Under the pieces are notes generated by a model that did no database searches, was not told where the DNA came from, and was given only the letters and a program-made list of their open reading frames with translations. Position numbers and translations under genes: made by a program. From assembly GCF_963666025.1 (NCBI RefSeq), contig NZ_OY762552.1, forward strand, positions 558,001 through 622,000: DNA of 64,000 nucleotides. Direction: 5' to 3'. Within the stretch, counting starts at the first letter, position 1; every line of letters begins with the position of its first letter. Source of the stretch: an uncultured Methanobacterium sp. (GTDB lineage: Archaea; Methanobacteriota; Methanobacteria; Methanobacteriales; Methanobacteriaceae). Below are positions 35,918-46,049 of the stretch, in pieces.

Positions 35918-37099
35918 ATGATGGAAACTGATATTCTAATTATAGGTGCCGGTCCTGCCGGCTCAACAGCAGCTAAACACGCTGCACTTAATGGCGCCCG
36001 GGTAATTGTAATTGATAAAAAATCGGAGATAGGATCACCCAAAAGATGCGCAGAAGGTGTCTCCAAAGACGGTCTTAAGAAACTGGGAATTGAACCATCC
36101 CCACGATGGGTGGCCAAGGAGGCCACTGGAGTTAGAATGGTTTCACCCAACGGCACTGCAGTGAATCTCACCGAGGAAAAAGTGAAACTCCCTGAAGCAG
36201 GTTATATTCTGGAGCGTAAGGTCTTTGATAAACATGTGGCCATGGATGCCGGCCGCGCCGGTGCCAAGATCATGGTAAAAACTCTGGCCACTGGCCTGCG
36301 AAGAGAAGAAGACCAGGTCGTGATTACTGTCGAGAACATGGGAGAAGAACTGGAAATCAAAGCTAAGATTGTTATAGCTGCTGATGGTCCTGAATCCCGT
36401 GTTGGTAGATGGGCTGGACTTAAAACTGCTCTTAAGCCTAAAAATATGGAATCCTGCGCACAGTTTGAAATGGCAGGAGTCGAAATGGCAGAACCAGATT
36501 GTATAGAATTTCACTTTGGTAGTGCAGCCCCTGGAGGTTACGCCTGGATATTCCCCAAAGGAAATGACATAGCCAATGTGGGCCTTGGTGTTTTAACCAC
36601 CATAACCGACAAAACCGCATACCAGCACCTTTTAGAGTTTGTGGAAAGCAACCCTGCCACCCAAAATGCTCAACCCGTAGAACTCAACGTTGGTGGTGAT
36701 CCAGTAGGTGGATTACTCAAGAAAAAAGTAGCAGATAACGTATTGGTCACTGGAGATGCTGCCAGTATGGTAAACCCGCTCACTGGTGGAGGTATAATCA
36801 GTGGTATGCTGGGAGGCCGTATAGCGGGTCAGGTTGCTGCTCAGGCTGTTGCAGATGGAGATTATTCCCATAAAAACCTTAAAATATACGAAAAACTCTG
36901 CGAAGATGAACTGGGAGAATCATTCAAAAAGTATTTGAAAGCCAAAGAGTACCTTTTAAGCCTTTCTGATGAGGAATTAGATGAAATTGCCAATGTTTTC
37001 AAGGACAGTGACTTTGAAACCATCAATACTGCAGAAATGGTTAGAAAACTGGTTAAAATCTCACCAAAAGCTCTTTTAAAGTTAGGAAAATTGTTCTAA
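35918..37099 (+). CDS. Geranylgeranyl reductase family protein (digeranylgeranylglycerophospholipid reductase)
   Basis: A 393-residue FAD enzyme. ILIIGAGPAGSTAAKHAA near residue 6 is the ADP-binding Rossmann GxGxxG; GSPKRCAEGVS near residue 44 is the family motif with a conserved Cys; VTGDAASMVNPLTGGGIISGMLGG near residue 285 is the FAD-binding GD block. Enzymes of this group saturate geranylgeranyl chains of archaeal membrane lipids using ferredoxin. Translation is coupled to the upstream ferredoxin gene. Members in this family can also act on other isoprenoids (such as quinones or carotenoids). Confidence 0.88.
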   Translation: MMETDILIIGAGPAGSTAAKHAALNGARVIVIDKKSEIGSPKRCAEGVSKDGLKKLGIEPSPRWVAKEATGVRMVSPNGTAVNLTEEKVKLPEAGYILERKVFDKHVAMDAGRAGAKIMVKTLATGLRREEDQVVITVENMGEELEIKAKIVIAADGPESRVGRWAGLKTALKPKNMESCAQFEMAGVEMAEPDCIEFHFGSAAPGGYAWIFPKGNDIANVGLGVLTTITDKTAYQHLLEFVESNPATQNAQPVELNVGGDPVGGLLKKKVADNVLVTGDAASMVNPLTGGGIISGMLGGRIAGQVAAQAVADGDYSHKNLKIYEKLCEDELGESFKKYLKAKEYLLSLSDEELDEIANVFKDSDFETINTAEMVRKLVKISPKALLKLGKLF

Positions 37100-37254
37100 G
37101 CGCACTTTAAGAGATTTAACCGTGTATTAAGGCGTTTGCCTTAACTTTTCTATTTTATATTTTATTATAATTCTTCTTTTCCTATTTTTTACTATTTTTT
37201 AAGGAATTCAATTTACTAAAAAATCAATTTACTAAAAAAATGATATTCAATTTA

Positions 37255-38052
37255 CTAAAAAACGATCACCAGTATACAGATTATGAAAAATACCATGGCC
37301 ACCTGGTGATAAAGTATATCTGCCAGATGGAACATGGACTCCTTATTTGTAAACAGTGACAAATAAAGAGGCACTGCTGCCAGGAAAGATGGCAAAACAG
37401 CAACTGCAAATTGTATTAAATTCATATCTCCCGAGTAAAGCATGTAAAATAGTACACCGCCCCCCATAATCGCCACCAGACTGGCATCCTTGGACTGTGA
37501 CTTGTACATGAGGTAAGTACCCATACCCGCCAGGTACATAAAAAGGTATACTGAAATAGGCACCAGGAAAACATTCCCCAGTAGCACTGCACAGGAAGCC
37601 AGGCGCAGCACCGAATTGGTGGCAGTGCTGAAAAAAGGAGCCAGACTTGTTTCCTTGAGGCGAATGGGTGGAACAGTGTATATTAATTGATTGATTAACA
37701 TCAAAGACATTATGACTGTGAAAGCCGGTGGGAATGCAGCAAAGGATATTATGAATACAATTGAGACTAAAACCCCTACAAATAGGAGTATGAACTCTTT
37801 ATCCACCTTGTTCTTTATAAAAGCACGATCCTGCTTTTGACGATCCCTCTTATCCATATCCAGATCTGTAAGATCGTTAAGGGTGTAAAGAGCACCCCAC
37901 AGAACAGAAACCAGAACCAGACCACCTAAAATTTCAAGAGGATTATTAATGGGAATATTAAAAAAATAGGCATAGGTAAGTGCCAGTAAGAACATGTTGG
38001 CATTTTTAGATGCCCATGTCATACGGGTGGACTTTATCAGGGTTTTTATCAT
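37255..38052 (-). CDS. UbiA-family prenyltransferase
   Basis: A protein of about 265 residues with eight to nine transmembrane helices. The Mg/diphosphate motif is NDLTDLDMDKRDRQKQDRAF near residue 60 (NDxxDxxxD then Lys and Arg), similar to the decaprenyl-phosphate phosphoribosyl- and digeranylgeranyl-type enzymes. The second Asp-rich motif is weak (SKDAS). It may attach an isoprenoid chain to a phosphosugar or aromatic acceptor. ATG 38052 has GGAG six bases ahead; the ATG at 38064 overlaps that site. Convergent with the reductase gene. Confidence 0.8.
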   Translation of the reverse strand: MIKTLIKSTRMTWASKNANMFLLALTYAYFFNIPINNPLEILGGLVLVSVLWGALYTLNDLTDLDMDKRDRQKQDRAFIKNKVDKEFILLFVGVLVSIVFIISFAAFPPAFTVIMSLMLINQLIYTVPPIRLKETSLAPFFSTATNSVLRLASCAVLLGNVFLVPISVYLFMYLAGMGTYLMYKSQSKDASLVAIMGGGVLFYMLYSGDMNLIQFAVAVLPSFLAAVPLYLSLFTNKESMFHLADILYHQVAMVFFIICILVIVF

Positions 38053-38230
38053 TTTAAACTCCATTAAATACAGATAATCTTACCATTTAACTCAATTAAA
38101 TACAAATCTTCATTTTAATCCATAAATACAGATAATCCTACCCTTTTAGCCAGTTAAATGCAAATCCTTCATTTTAATCCATTAAATGCAAATAATCCTA
38201 TCATTTTAACTCCCTTTATAATACAGATAA
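38051..38230. repeat. Tandem array (about 60-bp units) covering a gene start
   Basis: Units built from ATTTTAATCCATTAAATGCA and TAATCCTATC recur at 38051, 38111, 38170 and 38202 with degeneration. The first unit includes the ribosome binding site and ATG of the UbiA-like gene (38052); the last unit (38202-38212) keeps a reverse-strand GGGAGTTAAAATG, an abandoned copy of that start. Confidence 0.62.
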
Positions 38231-38258
38231 CATACAGGTACATAAAATAATTAATACA

Positions 38259-39011
<753 letters not shown>

Positions 39012-39384
39012 GTATACCTCATAAAATCGATATCTTAAAAAAATTACCAGTTACAAAATACCAGTTAATATATAAAAATATATTGAACTCATCAGGATAT
39101 AATAATATGAGGATTGAATAAAAGAATCAACTTACCAATTATGTGAATGTATAAATTAACTGCTGTGAATGTATAAATTCTGATAAATTTTCTTCAATAA
39201 TTTTCAGGTGATTCTTCTTAAAATATTTCTACAGAAGAAATATTTCCACGAAAAAAACATCAACTGGAGAAAAACTAACAATCAGCCTAAACAATAAACT
39301 AACTAAACTAACAATAATTTAACTAAAAAAAATTAAAAATAAATAATATAATTGATTTATAGAGCAGATTTAAGGAGTAATATA

Positions 39385-40299
39385 ATGATCAAAGTACTAT
39401 GTACCACTGAAACCTCACTTAACCGTCCTGAAGCACGTCGCTGGAGGGAGAGAATGAAACTTTTAGAGCCACTGGGCGAGGTGGTGGTGGTCTTACCATG
39501 CAGTATGCGTAAACCTTATTCTGCCAGTAAGTCACACCATGTATTCATTCAGGCCACCAAGGGCCTGCAGGAAGCGATTTTAACATCACCATTTGGTGTT
39601 TGTCCCCGTGAGATGGAACAAACATATCCAATCCAGTCCTACGATGTTTCCACAGTTGGAGACTGGTCTCGTGAAGAAATAAAAATCACAGGGGAATGTC
39701 TAAAAGAGTATATTGGAGACCATGAGGTCATAGCCCATGTGGCCCAAGGTTATCTGGAAGTCTGTCAGGAATATCTGCCACAGGCCACTTTTACCTGTCA
39801 GGATAATAAGGCCACATCCCCTGATTCAATGACTAACCTCAAAAATGAGGTTAGAAAATATAATAAGCTCAAAAGTCGTGCCCGCCAACCCCACATGCTC
39901 CGCTCCATAGCCCGTTACCAGTTTAACACCCGTGATGCTGACCAGCTGGTGCCGGATGATTATAAATTAAGGGGAAGGTTTGACCGGCGGTTGATGCAGG
40001 GTGATGAACAGATAGCAGTCTTACACCATAACAACGGGCTTTACAGCCTAAACATTAAAGGAGGCATCATCCTGAATGAGATTGGTGTTAACTGGGTGGA
40101 AATAGATTTTGACATGAAAACCAATACCCTGTTTGCTCCGGGAGTGGTGGACGCCCATCCAGGGATAATTCCAAAGGATGAAGTGGTCATCATCCGAAAA
40201 GGAGAAGTTATAGGGGTGGGTAAAGCTATCATGACCGGTAAAGAAATGAAAAAGGGAGAAAAAGGTGTGGCGGTTCGAGTTAGACATCGGTTGACTTAA
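39385..40299 (+). CDS. DUF5591/PUA protein, C-terminal half of archaeosine synthase type (ArcS-like)
   Basis: This protein of about 304 residues carries the hallmark VVVVLPCSMRKPYSASKSHHVF near residues 45-66 and CPREMEQTYPIQSYDVSTVGDWS, both typical of the amidotransferase-like (DUF5591) part of ArcS; the C-terminal 80 residues form a PUA RNA-binding domain (FAPGVVDAHPGIIPKDEVVIIRKGEVIGVGKAIM). ArcS acts on preQ0 at position 15 of tRNA to make archaeosine. Full-length ArcS also contains an N-terminal TGT-like half, which is absent, so this is a split or truncated form. ATG 39385 follows AAGGAG by seven bases. Confidence 0.78.
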   Translation: MIKVLCTTETSLNRPEARRWRERMKLLEPLGEVVVVLPCSMRKPYSASKSHHVFIQATKGLQEAILTSPFGVCPREMEQTYPIQSYDVSTVGDWSREEIKITGECLKEYIGDHEVIAHVAQGYLEVCQEYLPQATFTCQDNKATSPDSMTNLKNEVRKYNKLKSRARQPHMLRSIARYQFNTRDADQLVPDDYKLRGRFDRRLMQGDEQIAVLHHNNGLYSLNIKGGIILNEIGVNWVEIDFDMKTNTLFAPGVVDAHPGIIPKDEVVIIRKGEVIGVGKAIMTGKEMKKGEKGVAVRVRHRLT

Positions 40300-40487
40300 G
40301 TTCCCAGATTATAAATAAGTTTAAATAGCATAAATATGGAAATAGAAGAGTACCTTTATTTAAGGTATATGAATTATTTGATGTATATAAAAGTATTATT
40401 TAATGTATATGAAGGTTTTTTAAAGTAATTATACATTATAACGCACTAAAAAGTGTGAAAAATAAAAAAATCATTTGAGGTATTGTT

Positions 40488-40778
40488 ATGAGTGATGAAT
40501 TAGTTGGAAAAATTAGAGAAGCTCTGGCTCAGGTAGCTGATCCCCACATGGGAATTAGTATTGTGGAAATGGGCCTTGTGTCCGATATAGAGGTTAATGA
40601 AGCTGATAAAACTGCCAAAATCATTATAAAACCAACCAACCCCGGTTGCATGAGTGCTGCCAACATGGCTATGCAAGCTCGTGTAGCTGCTGAGAAAGTG
40701 GAAGGAATCGACAAGGCAGAAGTCCAGGTTGAAGGTCATATGATGGCTGATGCCATCAGTGAAATGGTCAACAAATAA
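40488..40778 (+). CDS. MIP18/DUF59-type Fe-S cluster assembly factor
   Basis: A 96-residue DUF59 protein: IREALAQVADPHMGISIVEMGLVSDIEV, then the loop IIIKPTNPGCMSAANMAMQARVAAEKVEG containing the conserved Cys, then the tail. DUF59 proteins (MIP18, SufT, PaaD relatives) help insert Fe-S clusters into target proteins. Cytoplasmic. ATG 40488 follows GAGG by five to eight bases. No partner gene adjacent; two hairpins follow the stop. Confidence 0.85.
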   Translation: MSDELVGKIREALAQVADPHMGISIVEMGLVSDIEVNEADKTAKIIIKPTNPGCMSAANMAMQARVAAEKVEGIDKAEVQVEGHMMADAISEMVNK

Positions 40779-40794
40779 TCTCTGATTTTAGCAT

Positions 40795-40839
40795 TACCCA
40801 TCCATGGGTAGTGTGTTAAATGAATCCATGGGATGGATT
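40795..40839. terminator. Two short hairpins after the DUF59 gene
   Basis: TACCCATCCATGGGTA (7-bp arms, 40795-40810) and AATCCATGGGATGGATT (7-bp arms, 40823-40839) follow the DUF59 stop within 60 bases. They share the CCATGG core. They may stabilise or end the transcript; archaeal terminators are usually U-rich, and no long U run follows, so this is a weak call. Confidence 0.4.
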
Positions 40840-41138
40840 GCTCATAGTCGAGTTTAAGAGGGGATAGATCTCACTATAACTAACCTTCCCATTATTTTAT
40901 TATTCCTGTTTGAAAAAAACTAAGATACATTAACTATGAACGTTATCTTAGTGTATATGAACGTTTGTGCGAAAAATCATGAAATTTAAAATAGGTACTC
41001 AAAAAAAGTTAATACTATTTTGATAATGATACCCCCACAAAGGTATATATAGGATGAATTCTAAATCAAGAATCTACCCCTGCAGTTTTTGATTTGTTCA
41101 TGAAATTCAGGTTTTAAAAGCTGTTACTGACATTTAAG

Positions 41139-41219
<81 letters not shown>

Positions 41220-41671
41220 CATTTTTCATATTCTATTTAACTTTTAGTATATTCTGAGACATTATAATTTGAAAATAAATTCTTATCTCCTTTTAGTTAC
41301 TCCTTGATTTTTGATATCACATCTTCTGAAAATGTAATAATAAACTGCTTTTCAAAAAATTTATATGGTGAGTTTAGGATACCATATAGCTGGAGCAATG
41401 GTAAATTTGGTATTAATTACCTCATTTTTTTTACCCTATTTACCATTTTCTTCCTTTTATTTTAAATTATAACTTATTTTAGAATTTTTTCTGTAATTTT
41501 AACTAATTTATTCATTCAAACTCTTCTTTAACCACCGTAACTAACGATTGAATATGGTCTGTTAAAAAGTCTGCAGTGAATTTTAAAACTATTGCCTAGG
41601 GATTTAAAAACATTTAAATAAAACACAACATAACTGGATTACTAGGTAATAATGAGGATAAAGGTGTCTTA

Positions 41672-42232
41672 ATGTGGAACTTAATTGGTTTTGGACTGGT
41701 AGTCTTAATAATTGTAATATTCTTTGCCATAATTATTGTAATCTACAACAGTTTGATTAAACTTCAAAACGGGGTTGAAGGTGCCTGGTCACAGATAAAT
41801 GTACAGCTGGAGCGAAGATCTGACCTGATTGATAATCTTGTGAAAACTGTGAAAGGTTACGCAGCACATGAAAAAACCACCTTCCAGGAAGTTGCCCGGG
41901 CTCGTTCAAAGTTGAACAATGCTGAGACTGTTAAGGAGAATGAAAAGGCAGATAATATTCTGACCGGTACTTTGAAAAGCTTGTTTGCAGTGGCAGAGAA
42001 TTATCCCGAGCTGAAGGCAGATGAAAATTTCCTAGAACTGCAGGATCAGTTATCTGCAACTGAGGATAAAATCGCCCAGTACCGTGAATTTTACAATGAA
42101 ATAGTCCTAACCTACAACAACAAACGTGAAGTTTTCCCCAACAATATACTGGCCAACTTCTTCAATTTTGAAGAAGCAGAATACTTTGAACACGGCAAAG
42201 ATGCAGAAGAAGTACCTGAGGTTGATTTTTAG
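41672..42232 (+). CDS. LemA family protein
   Basis: A 186-residue protein with an N-terminal membrane anchor (WNLIGFGLVVLIIVIFFAIIIVIYN), then LIKLQNGVEGAWSQINVQLERRSDLIDNLVKTVKGYAAHEKTTF, then 'AVAENYPELKADENFLELQDQLSATEDKIAQYREFYNEIVLTYNNKREVFPNNILA', the strongest family signature. LemA proteins are membrane-anchored helical bundles with a cytoplasmic or surface domain; role uncertain. The GGTG site is near ATG 41672. Stand-alone gene. Confidence 0.92.
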   Translation: MWNLIGFGLVVLIIVIFFAIIIVIYNSLIKLQNGVEGAWSQINVQLERRSDLIDNLVKTVKGYAAHEKTTFQEVARARSKLNNAETVKENEKADNILTGTLKSLFAVAENYPELKADENFLELQDQLSATEDKIAQYREFYNEIVLTYNNKREVFPNNILANFFNFEEAEYFEHGKDAEEVPEVDF

Positions 42233-42589
42233 TTAATCACATTTTATAATTATTTTTTTACTATGAGTGAACACATTTTCATAATATCTATGTCTTGTTT
42301 TACGCGTATATCATATTCACAGGGCACGTCTAACCTATATCATGAGGGTATTATAGTTTACCACCACAAGAGCCGCGCTTATGTTGATGGGAAGATTCAG
42401 CAGACCCCATGTGACAACAAACACCATCCATATAATATGCTCTGTAACTTAAATTAGACAAGTCCCGGGAATCCATAAATCAGTTCTAACGTGTGATCAA
42501 ATTCTTAGAGGATATATTCTAGTAGTTAAAGATAGTAAAAAACTAAAAAAGAAGGTTGAATAGGAAAAATGAAAAAAGAAAATATATGA

Positions 42590-45079
42590 TTAATTTTCAA
42601 TCTGCCTTATTAACCGGTTGCACTCTCCAACCACCTTTTTATTGCCAAAGGCCTGGGCTATCCTGCGCACTGCCTCCAGCATCCGGATAAGGGAGTCCAA
42701 CCAGCTGAATATATCCCCAGCATAGGCATGTATCTCATAATCACGCATTAACCTTCGACTTATATCCACAGGGTCCCGCTTTGCCAGGCGCTGCTTGACC
42801 ATTTTTCGGGATAGTTCCCTCTGGAAACAACCACAGAATGGCCTTTCCTTACACCGACAGGTGTAAAAGTCCATCTGGAGTTTGGTCAGTCTTTCCCTCA
42901 AGCTGGGCTCCAGTTTATTAATTGCAGAACCAGAACTCAATATATCCAATGTACTGTCGGCAAATAATCGAGTAGACATATTTGTTTTAAGAATTCGACC
43001 GATCTGAGTGGTTATTCTATTGGATAAGTATGCACTTTCAAATGGTTCCAGTTTAAGGGCTATGTCCATGGGATGCATCCGGTTCAGGTTCTTCCGAATG
43101 TAATCTGCACAGGGATAAGCTAAAAAGGACATGGAAACTGCCCTCCCGTAAGAGGTGGGTGTTACTTTACCATCTTTTTCCTTTACCAGACCATAATCCA
43201 ACATTATATTGAAAGTTTCTTCAAATTCAATTGGTAACTCATCATTTCGGTATTCGTGACTTATCTGGGAGAAAGTATCCATCCTTCCGGCACATATATC
43301 TGCCAAGAACTGTTCCACCTGACTATCCTCGGAGTAAGTTACATTGATTGGTTCCACATCACTGGATAAAAGTTCCATAGCCTGCATTTCCTCAGTTTCA
43401 TCTCCATAACTCCGGCCAACCTCCGGTAAAAGATATACTTTCCCCTGATCATGGTAGGTGGGTCTTCCTGCCCGACCCAGCATCTGGGAAAACTCATTGG
43501 GTGTGAGTTTTTTATTTCCCATGGTCAGACTTTCAAAAAGTACTTGCGAGGCAGGAAAATCCACACCTGCTGCTAAGGCTGCAGTGGTAACCACAGCTCC
43601 CAGCTTTTGCGCCCCGAATTCTTTTTCGATCCGGTTCTTTTTAGAGTAAGATAACCCTGCATGGTATGCTGCTGCCTTTACACCCCTTCGGGTCAGGTAG
43701 TCGGCCACAGTATGGGTTTTGCGGCGGGAGTTGGTGAAAATGATACTTTGACCATGATATCCCTTTCGAGACCGGTTTTGATATTCATTACGGGCAATTT
43801 GAGTCATTAGATGATTTTTTTCTTCTTCCGTTCTGGTGAATATCAGGTGTCGCTCCAGGGGAACCGGGCGCAGGGGATATTCAACCAGTTTCATGCCAAA
43901 TTCAGATGCAATTTCTTTGGGGTTTTGGACTGTGGCTGAAAGTCCAATGACCTGTAAGTTAGGGAATAGGGCCCTCAGGCGGTGTATGAGTCCCCTGAGT
44001 CTGGGGCCTCGCTCATCATCTCCCAGCATGTGGATCTCATCCACTACCACGGTTTTAAGATTACCCAGCTGGGATGATCTTCCTGCGCGGAGAAGAAAAT
44101 CCAGACCTTCATATGTTCCCACCACAATGTCTGATGTGTCTATTTTCTCATCTGGAAGAGTGAGTTCTTCTTTGGCCTTTATTCTGCTCATCCCCACTCT
44201 TATGGAAACATCTAACCCCATTTTCTGGTATCTTTTTTTGAAATCCCTGTACTTCTGATTGGCCAATGCCACCAGAGGAGTTAAAAATAGGAATTTGCCG
44301 CCATCAAGGGCGTGGGGTATGCCTGCCAGCTCCCCAATCAGTGTTTTTCCACTGGCAGTGGCTGATACCACCAGTAGATTTTCTTCTTCCAGGAGTCCTG
44401 CCTGAAGTGCCAGTACCTGAACTGGTAACAGGTGGGTTCCCTGGCTTTTTAAAGATTTCTTAAAAGATTCAGGGATATCCAAACTATCAATTTTGACTTT
44501 AGGAAGAGTATCTTTTTTAGTGGTTATTTTATCGTATAAAGTAAGTTCGCGATTTTTGAGGGGATCGAAACGTGGATCGAAAACACTCAAAACTTTAGAA
44601 AGGTCACCAGTCTCATCCAGCATCTTTCTGAATCTGGGAAATGTGCTCATGTCGTATGAACGAGACTTCAACTCTCTCTTTATCTCGTTTTCTGCACATA
44701 GTCTGCAGAGATAGTCCCCGTGATAGATGTAAGATTTTTCTCTCTGGATCAATGTTATGAAACCTTCAAATGTACAGTGCCGGCATATAAGAGTGTAATT
44801 ATATTTTATATTCAATGATTGGAGGAATTCTTCGGTATCAGGGTCCCGGCCAACCAAAAATACATTTTGTTTTCGCAGGACCTTGACTGCTTCACTGGGG
44901 GGCAGGATGATCTCCTTATCTTTGGTGACTATGAACTTGTGGATCTTTAACTGACCATCCACCCTGCGAAACTTAATATAACCCTGGAAAAAAGGTTTTC
45001 TTCGAGTATTCAAAGCACCCTTTGAACTTCCAATGGGAAATAGTTCCACAATCTTCTTTTTACGTCTTAAAATTATCAT
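42590..45079 (-). CDS. Large DEAD/DEAH-box helicase with DUF5814-type N-terminus and Cys clusters
   Basis: A helicase of about 829 residues of the SF2 Ski2/Hel308-like group. The N-terminal 210 residues carry CRHCTFEG and YLCRLCAENE, likely a zinc-binding site. The helicase core has VVSATASGKTLIGELAG (motif I), VVVDEIHMLGDDERG (DEIH box), IGLSATVQNP (motif III), TTAALAAGVDFPASQ (motif V) and QMLGRAGRPTY (motif VI). A winged-helix/ratchet region follows and then CRCKERPFCGC, a second Cys cluster, near residue 740. The function in archaea is not established; RNA or DNA unwinding is expected. ATG 45079 is preferred over TTG 45097. Confidence 0.88.
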   Translation of the reverse strand: MIILRRKKKIVELFPIGSSKGALNTRRKPFFQGYIKFRRVDGQLKIHKFIVTKDKEIILPPSEAVKVLRKQNVFLVGRDPDTEEFLQSLNIKYNYTLICRHCTFEGFITLIQREKSYIYHGDYLCRLCAENEIKRELKSRSYDMSTFPRFRKMLDETGDLSKVLSVFDPRFDPLKNRELTLYDKITTKKDTLPKVKIDSLDIPESFKKSLKSQGTHLLPVQVLALQAGLLEEENLLVVSATASGKTLIGELAGIPHALDGGKFLFLTPLVALANQKYRDFKKRYQKMGLDVSIRVGMSRIKAKEELTLPDEKIDTSDIVVGTYEGLDFLLRAGRSSQLGNLKTVVVDEIHMLGDDERGPRLRGLIHRLRALFPNLQVIGLSATVQNPKEIASEFGMKLVEYPLRPVPLERHLIFTRTEEEKNHLMTQIARNEYQNRSRKGYHGQSIIFTNSRRKTHTVADYLTRRGVKAAAYHAGLSYSKKNRIEKEFGAQKLGAVVTTAALAAGVDFPASQVLFESLTMGNKKLTPNEFSQMLGRAGRPTYHDQGKVYLLPEVGRSYGDETEEMQAMELLSSDVEPINVTYSEDSQVEQFLADICAGRMDTFSQISHEYRNDELPIEFEETFNIMLDYGLVKEKDGKVTPTSYGRAVSMSFLAYPCADYIRKNLNRMHPMDIALKLEPFESAYLSNRITTQIGRILKTNMSTRLFADSTLDILSSGSAINKLEPSLRERLTKLQMDFYTCRCKERPFCGCFQRELSRKMVKQRLAKRDPVDISRRLMRDYEIHAYAGDIFSWLDSLIRMLEAVRRIAQAFGNKKVVGECNRLIRQIEN

Positions 45080-45430
45080 TTTACCATTACTTGTCAAAAA
45101 TTCATGTATTCATCATAAAGTTATTATTCATAGAATATATGCAATATATTCGTTTAAAACGTATTATTCTTGTTTATATCCCTTCACATATATCTATTTC
45201 ATTAAAATTAAAAACACGCTTAGTTAAAGCTATTTGAACCCATGGCATCCATTTTATGGCCCAATTTCAAGGAAAAATTAGTTTCTGGTATGCAGAATCT
45301 CAAAACCACCTAACCCTGTGAAAAACCTACCTAACCCCCAGTACCAAAACCTAAAATTAATTATCATAAAATCTGTAGAACCCAAACTTATGAGGAATTC
45401 AAGTTTACAAATTAAACCATCAAAAAATAA

Positions 45431-45958
<528 letters not shown>

Positions 45959-46049
45959 TTACTTGGTCTCCGCACTTTGAATCAAACTGAATTCTGTATA
46001 AATTGTTAGGGAATGGGAAAATATAACCCCTCCCTATAAAGAAAGATTC

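Noticed and set aside
40300..40487. Small gene before the DUF59 gene
   Set aside because: Only AT-rich repeats with TATA-like sequence (GTATATAAAAG); more likely promoter DNA.
42263..42457. 64-residue + frame, and a hydrophobic reverse frame (WMVFVVTWGLLNLPINI...) in the same gap
   Set aside because: Both are short, neither has a usable start with RBS, and the hydrophobic stretch could be a relic only; not strong enough to list as a gene.
45022..45237. 71-residue + frame in the gap upstream of the helicase gene
   Set aside because: It is a shadow of the helicase gene's 5' end and adjacent AT-rich DNA, with no RBS.
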